A stretch of DNA of 64,000 nt from Hyaloperonospora brassicae (lineage: Eukaryota; Oomycota; Peronosporomycetes; Peronosporales; Peronosporaceae). The stretch covers positions 147,756-211,755 of the forward strand of contig CANTFL010001468.1 of assembly GCA_947650285.1 (NCBI GenBank). Reading direction: 5' to 3'. Positions 1 to 9,002 of this stretch are shown here, in pieces (the stretch's first letter is position 1; each line of letters starts with the position of its first letter). The translations under genes were made by a program, and so were the position numbers. The notes beneath the pieces are model-generated. The model saw nothing but the letters and a program-made list of their open reading frames with translations, searched no databases and had not been told where the DNA came from.

Positions 1-384
1 CACGGTGATTCAAGATACGCTTCACTAGGAAGCGTTGATCACCGTGAGCATCCACCAAAGGATGTGGTGGATGAGGAAAGACCTCCTCTAGATGATTCGG
101 TTCACCATCTCGACCCTTACGAGATGGATCGCGCAATCGATGAATTGCGCGATGACTTGAAGCACGAGCGCGATTGGCGCTACGCTTTGACTGATACCGT
201 GCGGAAGAACCACAAGGATCACGAGGCTGATCGGGCGAGGGATCGCGCCGATTATGCCACGGCGCAGCTTCAGGTCGAGCGGGATGTCCGCTCCCTATTC
301 GGCGAGCTGGCGACAGCTCGCGGGGAGATATCTCGGTTGAGTTCCGAGGTATCGTATCTGCGCGACCAGACGGATCGTCTGTAG
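1..384 (+). CDS. Coiled-coil ORF antisense to the Gypsy 3' region, partial
   Basis: The frame is open from the left window edge (no start seen) to a TAG at 382-384. It reads as a very hydrophilic, heptad-like helix: DRAIDELRDDLKHERDWRY, ARDRADYATAQLQVERDV, ELATARGEISRLSSEVSYL. Directly after the TAG the same frame continues for 28 codons with the same composition (RERKNLINVLERGGYLHRKK) to a TGA at 469-471, which suggests a premature stop in a once longer frame. It lies on the strand opposite Pol, just past the integrase C-terminus. It may be a real accessory ORF of this element family or a compositional by-product of its palindromic sequence. I recognise no domain. Confidence 0.4.
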   Translation, partial: HGDSRYASLGSVDHREHPPKDVVDEERPPLDDSVHHLDPYEMDRAIDELRDDLKHERDWRYALTDTVRKNHKDHEADRARDRADYATAQLQVERDVRSLFGELATARGEISRLSSEVSYLRDQTDRL

Positions 385-420
385 CGAGAACGCAAGAACT
401 TGATAAATGTTCTTGAACGT

Positions 421-1947
421 GGGGGCTATCTTCATCGGAAGAAGAAGGCTCGTACTGACAGTACGGCCTGAGTTGCCCCACGTAAAACGTAGGATGCGTG
501 CGCATCTTACGTGGCAATTCGAGTGTGTATGCATTGCCCTTGCGATGCAACACTCGAAATGGCCCAATATACTTCGGCAGTAGTTTAATACTGCCGACAC
601 TAGTGACTGTATATCTAGGTAACTTTACCGTAGACAGTAGTACTAGGTCATTAACTTTAAATGAAAGAACATTTGCTCTTCCATTCTTGTCTGCGTTCCA
701 TTCTGACGGTCCACCGCATTTGCGATGGCGTCCTGAACGAAACGGACTACCGATTCTCGAGTCAGCAGGAAGTTCTCTGCTGACTCTTTGTTTTGTCTTT
801 CAGTGCGCTTCGTGCGCACTGCTAAGAGATTGCCCTCTTCTTCAGAGAGGTTGTCTTCTTCCTCGCTGGAATAATCGTTGACGATGCTGAATATACCAGC
901 ATCTTCATCATCATCCAAGTCATTAATAGCGTCGCCGCTATTACTGATGTGATCTTCTTCATCAATGTCGACTTGATCGACATCGGCATCATACGTGACG
1001 AAGTTAGCGTCGACACGTAATGAGCAAGAGCCAAAACGGTTTTTGCTTGAGCGAGTCCCTCCCCCCTTAATCCAAGAGTCATACTCTAGAAGGGTGTGCA
1101 CACGTGGATGGCGTAGGCCATTTACGTAAAACGGTGTGTGCTATGTGGAAGCATGCACCGAATTATTGATGGCGAATTCCACCATGGGTAGGAATTCGCT
1201 CGAACTCGGAAACGAGTGGACATATCCTCGAAGGATCTCTTCGAGGACACGGTTTGCACGTTCCGTCTGACCATCTGTTTCGGGATGGTCAGAAGTGGAC
1301 ATCTTCAATTGTGTTCCAAGAGTACGGAACACGGTTTGCCAAAATGCCGCCGTGAACCGAGGGTCACGGTCGGATACGAGTTCACGGGGTAACCCGTGGA
1401 GTCTAAAGACCGTGTCTAGAAAGACACGAGCACAACCTTGAGCCTTGATCGACTCAGGGACAGCAGCAAGATGCACCATCTTGCTGAATCGGTCAACAAA
1501 CACAAGAATACCATTATTCTTGTGAGCATCTTCGGGAAAACCGAAGACGAAGTCCATTGAAACGGACTGCCAGCACTCTATCGGAACAGGCAGAGGCTGC
1601 AATGGCGCACGGGATGAAGGACTAGGCTTCACCCGTTGACAAACCTCGCAAGCACATATGTACTTGCGGACAACTTGATACTGGCGTGGCCAGTAAAAGT
1701 CACGACTTACCGTGAGTTAAGTCTTTTCTCTACCACGATGGCCACCTATTGGGGCATCGTGACACTCATACATGATGAGTAAACGCAAATCATGATGAGC
1801 GAGTACGACGACACGAGTCGTGTCGTCGGCAACAGCTGTATAGTACAGCAATCCGTTGCGTGTACTATACCGATCCGATGAGGATCGGTACAAAGCCGGT
1901 AAATCCCTCATGGATTTACTGGATGGATTCACCAGATGATCCATCAA
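421..1947 (-). pseudogene. Gypsy integrase, broken
   Basis: Integrase inserts the cDNA. The zinc-binding N-terminus is in 1947-1717 (VLAHHDLRLL, ECHDAPIGGHRGREKT), then the frame breaks near 1716. The catalytic core follows in 1632-1141 with SMDFVFGFP, VDRFSKMVHLAAV, LVSDRDPRFTAAFW and the DDE glutamate region HPETDGQTERANRVLEE. The C-terminal domain continues in 1101-421: an acidic insert, FVQDAIANAVDRQN, and in another frame GPFRVLHRKGNAYTLELP, MRTHPTFYVGQLRPY and an acidic serine tail. Breaks near 1716, 1140 and 640-720 disable it. Residues of all three integrase domains are visible, so the family call is secure. Confidence 0.92.
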
Positions 1948-3821
1948 TCGCAGAAGATCCTTATCTTCTGCGTATGCCTTTGTACGTCGTCAAGTAAACT
2001 TGACGAAGGGACACTGACTGACAGTGTCGCAACAGTGGGCCTATCCTCACTGTTGATTTGTGCGTCCGGCTCGAAATCGGGCCGGCGCGAAAGCGCATCA
2101 GCGACGATATTGAGTCGTCCTGGTTTATACTCCACGGAGAAGTTATACTCCGCGAATAAATACAGCCACCTCGCCATCCTTTGCGAGAGGTGTGGGCTGT
2201 TTAAAGCCGTGCGTAGCGACGCATGGTCCGTATAGACAACAAACGATCTATCTCCCAAAAAATGGACGCGAAACTTAGCCAGTGCGTACTTCATGGCAAG
2301 GATTTTCTTGTCATGCACTGGGTAATTACTCTCATCTGCTTGCAGCTGACGCGACTGATAACAGATGACGCGCTCCGCGCCATCTGCATCGAACTGCATT
2401 AACGAACAGCCGATTGCAAAATCGCTGGCGTCACAGACCACATGAAATGGTCTGTCCTGATCTGCAATCGCCAAAATAAGCGATCGCATCAAGCTTTTCT
2501 TGATGCCTTCAAAGGAAAGCTGACAGTCAGCGTTCCATGACCACTTGACATTTTTCTTGAGCAAGCAAGAAAGATGAACAGTCATCTCGGCGTACTTGTG
2601 CGAGTACTTGTGCAAGTACGCCGCTAGACCAAGGAACTTCCTTAGTCCCTTGACATCGACTGGCACTGGTCAGTCGGTGATCGCCTTGATCTTTTCGGGA
2701 TCAGGGCGTACGCCGTGTTTACCCACGATGCACCCAAGAAGTGGTATTTCGCTAGCCGCGAATATACATTTCTTGAGTTTGGCGTACAACTTATGCTTGC
2801 GCGTAAGTTGAAGGACTTGACGAACGTGGGTTCTGTGAACTTTAACGTCCGTCTTTCCGTCCATATCCCGGCTATGGACGAACACATCGTCGAAGTAACT
2901 CGGTGCTAAATCGCGCACTGGTATCAACAGATTTGTGACACATCTGTTGAATGTTGCAGGGGCATTGCTCAGCCCCTGTGGCATAACTAGCTACTCCCAC
3001 GCATCCCGCTGGGGGTACTCACTGCCGTGAACGGGATGTCCTGTTCACGCATGAGGATCTGATAAAATCCATCCATCAGATCCATGGACGAAAAGATGGT
3101 ACTCTTTGACATACCATCTACGATTACGTCCTTCCTCGGTATCGGTGTCTGAGCCGGTACCGTTGCAGCATTCAATTTGTTGAATGCGTGCACTATCCGA
3201 CACCCTCCTGTGGCCTTTCGCACACAGAAGGTCGGAGAGCTGTGAGGGGATGTCGATTTCCTCACATGGCTCGCTGCTAAGCGATCGGCAAAGAACTTGT
3301 CGATCGCTAGTACTTGTTCACGAGGCGGTGGCCACTGCTTCATGACACAATACTTCGAGCCCGGTCTGAGCTCGATCTCGTGTCGAGTGCCTTTGTCCTT
3401 AGGCAACTCGCACGGTACGGATTCAGGGAACACATCCTTGAATTCGATCAAATCCTTATACAAAGTATTTGCCCTGAAGTGACTCCCAGAATTGGGACGC
3501 GTATCGCTCAATCCGAGTCTTCTCATCGAGGACACTTTCGTCCATCGATGAGCTGCTGAGAACCCGTTCGTTCTCAGCAAATACTGTGGCCGACCGAATA
3601 TCGGCCACATACTTATCCTCTGTGACGAGTATGCAGATCTGCTTGACTTTGCCACTACGCAGATCACGCAAGAACCGTTTCGGTTCTAGCGTTGGCAACT
3701 GAGTTATCTCCGAAGTTATCTTAGGAGGCACAATCAGATCAAGCGTATAAGCGCCTACGCTTGATCCGTCATTAACCAAGACGTTCAACGTTTCGGTTAC
3801 TTCCTGGGAACTTGTTTCCAC
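1944..3821 (-). pseudogene. Gypsy reverse transcriptase and RNase H, broken
   Basis: These domains copy element RNA into DNA. The linker (3821-3456) is followed by the RT fingers/palm in 3667-2987, with CELPKDKGTRHEIELRPG, TFCVRKATGGCRIVHAFNKLN and the first catalytic strand FSSMDLMDGFYQI. Near 2987-3000 a frameshift and a TAG fall just before the conserved MPQGLSNAPATF. The next piece (2984-2670) carries the active-site motif YFDDVFVHS. The RNase H-like part (2666-1944) has FLGLAAYLHKY, VVCDASDFAIGCSLMQ, DKKILAMKYAL, YTDHASLRTAL and GRLNIVADALSRRPDF. At least two breaks separate the pieces, so no full-length enzyme is possible from this copy. Confidence 0.93.
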
Positions 3822-4391
3822 AGGTTGCTGAAGGCCTAATCCTTCAGCAAGCTACTCTTGAGAAATTCCTCTCTCAAGTACGTGGGGACTTATTCCCTCG
3901 ACGTCTTCTGACTGTGGCTGTGCAACCACAGTCAGGGACCGATACTCTACGGTCGACTCTCCAGTCGAACTAGGATTTCCATGTTGCCCTTTGGAGGCAA
4001 CAGGTTTTTTACTTCTAAGATTCTGCCCGCTAGGCATGCATTCATGTCCCGGTCCACTCGACTTAATCAAGTGGTGGACCTTCGGCGTAGCCTGTACTTC
4101 TGTACAGCCGCCGGGAGCTTGCTCCACAGTGTAGTGATCAACTACAATGTGATCTTGTCCAGTCATGCTAACGACCGAACCGCAAGTGAGGCCATCGCAC
4201 TCACTCGCAGAACATCCACACGCTTGTGGACGCTCCAAGATGTTCATCTGATGGCCATCTGATGAACGAGCAGCAGGCATCTTCACGGATCGATGCTGCC
4301 AGCTCACCCTTGGCTCGTACTTTCTGAGCCAAGGTAATCCCAGGATGACATCAAATTTGTCATCCAGATCCAGTACGATGAAGTCATCATC

Positions 4392-4685
4392 TTACTGTTC
4401 GTCCTCCAACGTGTAGTAGATTCCTACTACACGTTTCTCAACGGTTATCGATGCGCCTGTTGCAAGGCGCACCGTCATCCTCGTGAGGGGAATGTCGCGC
4501 TCAACAAACTTGAGCCTACCACCCTCTAGTGACTGGCGACGAACAAAGTTGTTCGACGCCCCACAGTCTACTAGGGCACGAAGCGACAAACCATTTGTCG
4601 CTTCCAACTTCAAGGTGATGAGCGAAACGTCATCAACAGGTGCAGAGACACACACTGATTGTGTACCTGGAGCAACTTTCGTCAA
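4392..4685 (-). pseudogene. Gypsy aspartic protease segment
   Basis: This open segment contains LRALVDCGASNNFVR, the retropepsin active-site signature of oomycete Gypsy elements, with Cys where D-S/T-G-A is usual. The following residues (MTVRLATGASITVEKRV) fit the flap and second strand region. It would process Gag-Pol. It lies between the gag knuckle and the protease-RT linker. The frame stops at 4392 although element coding continues below it, so it is cut off from RT. The unusual residue before Gly could be decay or a family trait. Confidence 0.75.
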
Positions 4686-4735
4686 GAGATTTGCAAATTC
4701 TCTTGAGATTGCTGGATCAGTAGGGCGCTCCGCCC

Positions 4736-5893
4736 CTACTGACCCCGACCATTTTTTGATGGTCCGTCTCGCTGTTGCGGCTTCGCAACAGCGCTGGAAC
4801 CACGCCCATTTCCCTTCTTGGCGAATGGTCGTCCATTTCGCTCAATACTGCTTGGTACTGGGCGTGAAGCACTACACTCATGTGCGAAGTGCCCTAACTT
4901 CTGACAGCGATTGCACTTCAGCAATCGCTTGTTATTTGAAGAGCGAGGTCTCTCGCTCTCAACATATCAGAGGTCCATTGGTTCTGGACCTCCCATCTCT
5001 TGTCGTCTCGGTGGATGGTAAGAGTTTGAGCTAGCATGAGCCTGTCTCATGCTAAAGTCTTCCTGTTCCGCGGCTGATATCGCTTCTTCAAGCGTATTCA
5101 GCTCAAGGCGGAATGGGTGGCTCCTGACGGGCCCTTCTGCGAGCCCTTGCATGAACACCAAAATCAACGTGTATTCATGAACTGGGTTAGAAGTTATACT
5201 ACTCGCTAGGAGTCGTATATGTTGTGCGTAAGCGTGCACATATCGCTTACCCTGCTTGAGTTTCAGAAGCTCAGAACGATCCCTGAAATCAGCTCGTGGT
5301 AGCTCAAACGTTTGTCTGAGCCGGTACTTGAAGTCATCTAGCGACCTAAACACATGTGGGTCGCTACTCTCGAGTCCCAGGGACCAAGGTTTTGGCACGA
5401 CCTGCCAATTGGGTCTGAGCGAATGTGAGTTTCATTTGCTCATCTTCGACGCGACGAGCCCTTAAAGCTCTGTCGAGCTCGACAAACCATCGTAACAGGG
5501 AGTCCTTCGACACTCCACTGTACTTGGAGATGTCAACCTTCATGACCTCGGGACGACGCGCATGCGCCTTCCCGCCCACAGCAGCATGGGATTGCTGCTG
5601 TCTCAACAGCTCTGTCTGATGAACACCGAGTTCTCTCAACTGCTCGGCCTGTTGAGAGCCTTGCTGGTGGAGCAAGGATACTTTCTTCCTTTCGGCGACA
5701 AGTTTACTTTGGATGAACTTGGCGATAGCGCGGCATGTTGTTGGTCTCTGTCTAGAGACTCCAACATGGCGCTAATGGCGAACTCGCCTACGGTAGAACT
5801 CATTCATTCTACCGCACCCCATTCGATGTCACTCAAATGGGTAAACCCTTCACTCGTGGCGTTAAAGGTCCCTTTATCATCCAACATGTTCAT
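4736..5893 (-). pseudogene. Gypsy gag (capsid and zinc knuckle), broken
   Basis: Gag packages the element RNA in cytoplasmic particles. An ATG at 5893 opens a short acidic N-terminus that hits a TGA and then changes frame near 5700. Reading resumes at 5675-5364 and 5398-4967 with the retrotransposon gag core, including LLRWFVELDRALRARRV, FKYRLRQTFELP and the conserved LEEAISAAEQED. After another break, 4924-4736 carries a CCHC knuckle (CNRCQKLGHFAHEC, spacing CX2CX4HX4C) followed by a basic Ser/Gly tail. At least three disruptions make it non-functional. It is followed immediately by protease. The family assignment is firm; the exact original frame junctions are inferred. Confidence 0.85.
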
Positions 5894-5937
5894 GTTGGAT
5901 GTTGTGGTCCTTGGAAGGACTACAAAGTGCTACCAGG

Positions 5938-6330
5938 TGTAACGGGGCATACCCTTGCGTGAACTTAACGCAAGGGTATCGGTGCCCCGACAGACGTACA
6001 CGAGGCGACGAGGAAGCGTAGGATAAGGAGAAAGCAGAACTGTTATATTAATTACAATTAAGTCTTTTAACTACTGTCTCTCTGTTTGACTTAACTTTAT
6101 TATGTCAATATAACTGAGTGTATGGTGACGTCTCGTCACCACTCATTGCGCGCGTCCTGTGGCGAGTGGTGGGTTGATATCATCACGATATCAACCAATG
6201 AGCAGATCCTTTGGTCGCTTCACCAATATCACCATTATCGGTGATATTGTTCGAAGAATATTCACTTAATATTCTTTGTTGTCACTTTCTTTTAAAGTGA
6301 CACTTCCATGTAACGGGCTGCCCCGTTACA
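5938..6330 (-). repeat. 5' LTR of the Gypsy element
   Basis: The 393-bp segment starts TGTAACGGGGC and ends GCCCCGTTACA, a long terminal palindrome containing the canonical TG...CA. A second copy of similar length lies at 48067-48457. It lies directly upstream (minus-strand sense) of gag. Internal perfect stems include TGGTGACG/CGTCACCA near 6123-6141, AATATCACC/GGTGATATT at 6225-6248 and AGAATATT/AATATTCT at 6255-6275. The interior flank reads CCTGGTAGCACTTTG on the minus strand and is the likely primer-binding region; I do not assign the tRNA. Confidence 0.9.
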
Positions 6331-7872
6331 GTTTAAGTAAAAGCATAGAACTAAATCTTTCATTCATTTAATCACGCCCGGGGAATCACCCTTTCGGCAC
6401 GCCAGTCAATAGTGGCCGTTCTTATTCGTGTTTCCATTAGTTCGCAACGAAACACTCGAGAAGCACGGAATACTACGTAGTAGCAGCTCTTTCGATGGCG
6501 ATACATTGAAGCTGCTGCCCGACTACCTGTTCCAGGTGTTAATAATCAATCGTAGCAGCATTAAAGTAGTATTGTAGACGAATTGGGTGTACACGGCTCG
6601 AGTACATCGTGTCTCTGCTTACAACACGTTTGGAAGTGGTGTACGCGACGCCGCGTTTAGTCAGCCAAACAGACGCTGCATAACATCAGCATGGGCTTTT
6701 TGTAGCACAGTTCGCCGAAAGATTCTACTCCGGCGCCTCAATTTTTTTGTTGTGTCAGACCCGTGCTGAGCTAGCGGTGCGCGCGTCCCTCGATGCTTGT
6801 GATCGAAAAATTACACCGTTATGTTCGATTTGGTCATGTGAATATGCGTGAATCCAAGCTGACGTTTTTTTGTTTCCAGTAAATCCACAGCTACAAATAG
6901 TGCTAGTTGTATACATTAGTGACATTGATAGTTGGGATTAAGTACTTGGAAAAGCGAGACCCGCCATGGGCTAGAAGCGAGGTCGTGGATTTTATGACAT
7001 CAAATGCATGGCGTTCTATGTGTTCTCAGCGGTATCATCGGGATTGATTTTATGGTACCTACGCTATTGCGGATGTTCTTTTCGTTGTTGGACGATTCAC
7101 CTTCTGCAGGCATCAACAATGAAAGAAAAGGTACGTGATGATTTAATTATACAGGTGCTGTGCATTGACTCATTTACCACCACCCATTCCACACAGTCTT
7201 CGGATTGGACAGTATCAACTCGTGACCGTTCAGCCAATCAAATGGCGCTTAGCAACGGCACCAGGGATAGTCTTTCTCTATCTGCACCGGCTACTTATGC
7301 GTACAGATCACGCAAGAGAGGCCAATGCAGCAGCTCGTACGTAGAAAAAGTACCCAAACTTGTCACATGCAGCTGCTTATGCAGCACGAACCGCCACTTA
7401 AGCCTTACTTGCCGCAGCTAATGGCACCGCTACAGCAGCAACATCAGCGACAGCCGATGATGAGCGCAGAATTGTTTGGAATGGGCCCACCGCCTTCACC
7501 CGCGCGAGTTCTCGAAGGCGTCTCGCCAGCTGTTTATATCGATCCTTCTACAGTACAATGCCAGACGTAATTAAAGCTGCAAAACAAGACGATTCAATAG
7601 AGGCACGGTGGAAGCTGGTAGCTATTTAGTAAGTAGATATATGTTGGATACAAAAGGGTCAGAAGTGTATATTTAACACACTTGCCGCCTCACTTGCTGC
7701 CTCTGTCTGTTTTATTGCTGCCGTCTCGCCTCTCCCCAACTCCGCGCCCTTAAATCATGTAACAAATTGGGTTATCTGGTCCAGCACTTTATCTCCGCCA
7801 GACAGCGCAACTGGTGTGCAAAGACTCTGCTCGTGGTGACACGAACCTCCGTCCATTGATTTTTAACACCCA
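6331..7872. other. Intergenic stretch, one weak ORF
   Basis: The dense hairpins stop at the LTR edge. I recognise no transposon domain or conserved gene. Around 7008-7135 a short frame is followed by a GTACGT...TACAG segment that could pass for a tiny intron, but the reading frames on both sides do not join into anything recognisable. Confidence 0.5.
7325..7570 (+). CDS. Gln/Pro-rich ORF, unknown
   Basis: This 81-residue frame is rich in Gln, Pro and Met (MQLLMQHEPPLKPYL, LQQQHQRQPMMSAEL, GMGPPPSPARVLEGV). The composition resembles a low-complexity activator-like region or the C-terminal scrap of a larger protein rather than random frame noise. No domain, promoter or upstream exon could be defined. 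It may equally be spurious. Confidence 0.2.
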   Translation: MQQLVRRKSTQTCHMQLLMQHEPPLKPYLPQLMAPLQQQHQRQPMMSAELFGMGPPPSPARVLEGVSPAVYIDPSTVQCQT

Positions 7873-7889
7873 CTCACTTCCCAATTTGC
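7873..7889 (+). promoter_or_regulatory. Putative oomycete Inr/FPR core promoter
   Basis: The sequence CTCACTTCCCAATTTGC fits the known oomycete initiator plus flanking region (TCAYTYY followed by a WTTT core). It lies about 70 nt upstream of the ATG at 7950, with no intervening ATG, which is typical spacing. It therefore supports 7950 as the start of the secreted-protein gene. Confidence 0.5.
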
Positions 7890-7949
7890 TTGGTTCCCTA
7901 CTATTTGTCCGGCCCCATTCTCGCCACGACTCGTTTACGGAAAGCTCCA

Positions 7950-9002
7950 ATGACGAGAAGCTTCTTCCTTCTTGTGCTCACGCCTGTCGTCGTTGCTAGC
8001 GGCGACGCTTTGCTGGATCACACGGCCGGCATACGACCCGACTTTGCATCCTCGGATCAAGATCAAGTAATTGAGTCTAACGTGACCGGCACGTTGGCAT
8101 TTCGATCAACCGAAGGAACGACTAATGCTGCCAGTGATGAGAGAATGCTGCATTCTTTCGAATCGTCAGCAGAAACGATTGGAGCCCTTGCGAGCGGGAG
8201 TGAAAGCTGGATTCCACAGATAGAGGAGGGGATTCCCTGGAGGGAGCTACTGATCAATGCAGCATCCGATGCTGAACGTGCCTGGGAGAATTATGCGACA
8301 GCCTGGAGAGACAAGAATAGTGGCTTGAGTAAATCGGTGGCTGACTGGAGGATGGATCTCGACGATGCTATAAGGGCAGAGGATGATGCTTGGGTGGAGT
8401 ATGAGGCTGACTGTGCGAAGGCGGAGGCCACCTATCGTAAACTGCATGAAGTGTGGGGGAAGAAGAGAGCAGCCCGAAAAAAGCGTCAAGCAGCTTGGAA
8501 TAAGTTCAACGCAGCATCAAAGAGCAAGAGGTTACCTGGAGCTGCCTGGGCAAAGGACCCGGTTGCCTACAGGAAACGATCACAGGCTTGGAAGATCAAG
8601 ATGAACGCTTGGAAAAAAGACAAGGCTGTGCGGAAAGCGGACATAGCTTATCGACAAAGTAGCATGGCAAACGTGAAGGTTGAAGCTGTTCGTCGGATGA
8701 TCGATGCGTTGGTAAGGGAGATCAAGACGTACCTGAGGGAATTCGAGGACCTGGAGGCAATGGGTGTTACGGTGGAGGGCTACCAAAAACGATTCGATTT
8801 GGACCCGTTGATCGTGAATCAGTATGTTGGCGGCGAAGTCACTCGCGAGATTCTTTACCGTAATGGGCCGGCGTACACGAAGTATTTGTGTTACAAGATA
8901 TTCATCGAGAGTGGGAAGGATGCGCTACTGCTCTTACCCTATCAGTTGCTTTCATCAATGAGTCGGCAGGTGTATCGAAGTTCGCGGGCAAGCCATCGAT
9001 AG
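7950..9002 (+). CDS. Candidate secreted effector, Trp/Ala-rich helical protein
   Basis: This is an intact 350-residue frame. The upstream frame extension to 7890 lacks ATG, and the first ATG after the putative initiator is 7950. Residues 1-20 form a signal peptide (MTRSFFLLVLTPVVVASGDA), so secretion is predicted. Residues 63-68 read DERMLH; RMLH resembles a degenerate RXLR-type motif at the usual distance from the signal peptide, but no true RXLR or dEER is present. Residues 86-228 hold eleven Trp, most preceded by Ala (RAW, TAW, DAW, AAW, QAW, NAW), in highly charged helical sequence with Lys/Arg runs. The C-terminal third is less repetitive. There are no introns, and it stands alone between a retrotransposon and a gene-free block, the usual setting of host-interaction genes. 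Function and target are unknown; effector status is inference. Confidence 0.6.
   Translation: MTRSFFLLVLTPVVVASGDALLDHTAGIRPDFASSDQDQVIESNVTGTLAFRSTEGTTNAASDERMLHSFESSAETIGALASGSESWIPQIEEGIPWRELLINAASDAERAWENYATAWRDKNSGLSKSVADWRMDLDDAIRAEDDAWVEYEADCAKAEATYRKLHEVWGKKRAARKKRQAAWNKFNAASKSKRLPGAAWAKDPVAYRKRSQAWKIKMNAWKKDKAVRKADIAYRQSSMANVKVEAVRRMIDALVREIKTYLREFEDLEAMGVTVEGYQKRFDLDPLIVNQYVGGEVTREILYRNGPAYTKYLCYKIFIESGKDALLLLPYQLLSSMSRQVYRSSRASHR

Larger units (their letters stand above)
1..6330 (-). mobile_element. Ty3/Gypsy LTR retrotransposon, 5' part, degenerate
   Basis: Read on the minus strand the order is LTR (6330-5938), gag with a CCHC knuckle, aspartic protease, reverse transcriptase, RNase H, integrase with an H-H-C-C region and a C-terminal beta-barrel region. 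Protease-RT-RH-IN order is diagnostic of Ty3/Gypsy. The element leaves the window on the left, so its 3' LTR is not seen. Each domain is recognisable but is interrupted by stops and frameshifts, so this copy cannot make a full Pol protein. The whole element, LTR included, is packed with short perfect hairpins (see findings). Confidence 0.95.

Noticed and set aside
498..881. 127-codon plus-strand ORF in the Gypsy region
   Set aside because: It is the reverse complement of the integrase C-terminal domain, which is recognisable on the minus strand.
1..6330. CRISPR-like or bacterial interpretation of the regularly spaced palindromes
   Set aside because: The palindromes differ in sequence from one another, are not direct repeats with spacers, and lie inside retrotransposon coding sequence of a eukaryote.
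7890..7949. 20-residue N-terminal extension of the secreted protein
   Set aside because: It begins with TTG inside or beside the putative initiator. The signal peptide begins cleanly at the ATG at 7950.
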